In this document: one piece after another, positions 13,383 through 14,331 of the stretch
How positions within the stretch are numbered: the first letter of the stretch is position 1
Layout: every line of letters begins with the position of its first letter
Assembly: GCA_964606765.1 (NCBI GenBank)
Contig: CAZSIR010000075.1
Location: 1 to 14,331, forward strand
Source of the DNA: Ga0077527 sp964606765
GTDB lineage: Bacteria; Pseudomonadota; Gammaproteobacteria; Burkholderiales; SG8-41
Direction: 5' to 3'
DNA length: 14,331 nt
The notes under the pieces: generated by a model
Database searches by the model: none
Seen by the model: only the letters and a program-made list of their open reading frames with translations
What the model was told of the DNA's origin: nothing
Program-made: the position numbers and the translations under genes

Positions 13383-14331
13383 ATGCTCAAAATCCATAAC
13401 ACCCTGGCGCGGGAGAAGCAGGAATTCAAACCCCTGACCCCCGGCAAAGTCCGCATGTATGTGTGCGGGATGACGGTTTACGACTACTGCCACCTCGGCC
13501 ATGCCCGGGTGATGGTGATTTTTGACGTGGTGCAGCGCTGGCTGCGGGCCTCCGGCTACGACGTCACCTATGTGCGCAACATCACCGACATCGACGACAA
13601 GATCATCAAGCGCGCGCAGGAAAACGGTGAAACCATGGCCGCGCTGACCGAACGTTTCATCGCCGCGATGGACGAGGATTCGGCTGCGCTGGGGGTGCAG
13701 CGGCCCGATCACGAACCGCGCGCGACGCAGCATGTGCAGGGCATGCTGGAGATGATCACGACACTGCAGAACCGCGGTTATGCCTACCAGGCTGCCGATG
13801 GCGATGTGAACTACGCAGTGCGCAAATTTGACGGTTACGGCAAATTGTCGGGCAAATCGCTCGAAGACCTGCGCGCCGGCGAACGCGTTGCGGTGGGCGA
13901 TGCCAAGCAGGACCCGCTGGATTTCGTGCTGTGGAAACGCGCCAAGCCCGGCGAACCGGCCTGGGAGTCACCCTGGGGCGCCGGCCGTCCCGGCTGGCAT
14001 ATCGAATGCTCGGTGATGTCGGGCGCGCTGCTCGGCAAGCAGTTCGACATTCACGGCGGCGGCCAGGACCTGCAGTTTCCGCATCACGAGAACGAGATCG
14101 CCCAGTCGGAAGGCGCGCATCGCTGCACCTTCGTGAATTACTGGATGCACAACGGTTTCGTGCGTGTCGACAATGAAAAAATGTCTAAGTCGCTGGGCAA
14201 TTTTTTCACGGTGCGCGAGATCCTGAAGAAATACGACGCCGAAGTGGTGCGCTTTTTCATCATCCGCGCGCAGTACCGCAGCCCGCTGAATTATTCCGAT
14301 GCGCATCTGGATGATGCGAAGCAGGCATTGA
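13383..14331 (+). CDS. cysS: Cysteinyl-tRNA synthetase (3' end cut by window)
   Basis: CysRS attaches cysteine to tRNA-Cys. The window holds 316 codons of the usual ~460, covering the whole catalytic core; the frame is still open at the right edge, so this is truncation by the window and not damage. The class I HIGH motif reads HLGH (residues 37-40) and KMSKS is at 266-270. The four zinc ligands that select cysteine are at Cys28, Cys209, His234 and Glu238, the positions known in the E. coli enzyme. The ATG at 13383 gives the standard start MLKIHNTLAR, though no Shine-Dalgarno sequence precedes it (ACAGACCTGATC). It is transcribed divergently from the TPR/transpeptidase/cyclophilin/lpxH cluster, a neighbourhood common in betaproteobacteria. 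Confidence 0.97.
   Translation, partial: MLKIHNTLAREKQEFKPLTPGKVRMYVCGMTVYDYCHLGHARVMVIFDVVQRWLRASGYDVTYVRNITDIDDKIIKRAQENGETMAALTERFIAAMDEDSAALGVQRPDHEPRATQHVQGMLEMITTLQNRGYAYQAADGDVNYAVRKFDGYGKLSGKSLEDLRAGERVAVGDAKQDPLDFVLWKRAKPGEPAWESPWGAGRPGWHIECSVMSGALLGKQFDIHGGGQDLQFPHHENEIAQSEGAHRCTFVNYWMHNGFVRVDNEKMSKSLGNFFTVREILKKYDAEVVRFFIIRAQYRSPLNYSDAHLDDAKQAL

Overview
The window is about 14.3 kb of GC-rich chromosome (by eye well above 60% G+C) from a proteobacterium, most likely a betaproteobacterium. I infer this from the gene order trpB-trpA-accD-folC-SPOR protein-cvpA-purF, the separate cysS / cyclophilin pair / lpxH cluster, and the protein sequences. I cannot name the genus. Almost all of it is housekeeping DNA: no insertion sequence, phage gene, CRISPR array, tRNA or rRNA was recognised, and no stretch over 300 bases lacks a gene.

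Layout. (1) Positions 1-7485, plus strand: a tightly packed run of biosynthetic genes. It holds the last two steps of tryptophan synthesis (trpB, cut by the window start, and trpA), the carboxyltransferase beta subunit of acetyl-CoA carboxylase (accD, overlapping trpA by ATGA), folylpolyglutamate synthase (folC), a membrane-anchored SPOR-domain protein, cvpA, purF and a PaiB-type FMN-binding-fold protein. (2) Positions 7482-8853, plus strand: an independent unit made of a promoter, a SAM-II-type riboswitch aptamer with a traceable pseudoknot, an intrinsic terminator with a U tract, and a PLP-dependent cystathionine gamma-synthase-family gene. This is the clearest regulatory system in the window: SAM, the end product of the methionine pathway, should shut off the gene through early termination. 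(3) Positions 8860-13163, minus strand: a cell-envelope and folding cluster transcribed from a divergent promoter near 13246. In transcription order it holds a secreted TPR protein, an L,D-transpeptidase, a periplasmic cyclophilin, a cytoplasmic cyclophilin and lpxH of lipid A synthesis. The TPR protein and the transpeptidase overlap by ATGA and end in similar NTF2-like domains. (4) Positions 13383-14331, plus strand: the first 316 codons of cysS, cut by the window end.

The main points for follow-up are the terminator-coupled SAM-II riboswitch, which is best known from Alphaproteobacteria, and the paired TPR/L,D-transpeptidase proteins with matching C-terminal domains. The rest looks conventional, with intact catalytic residues wherever I could check.
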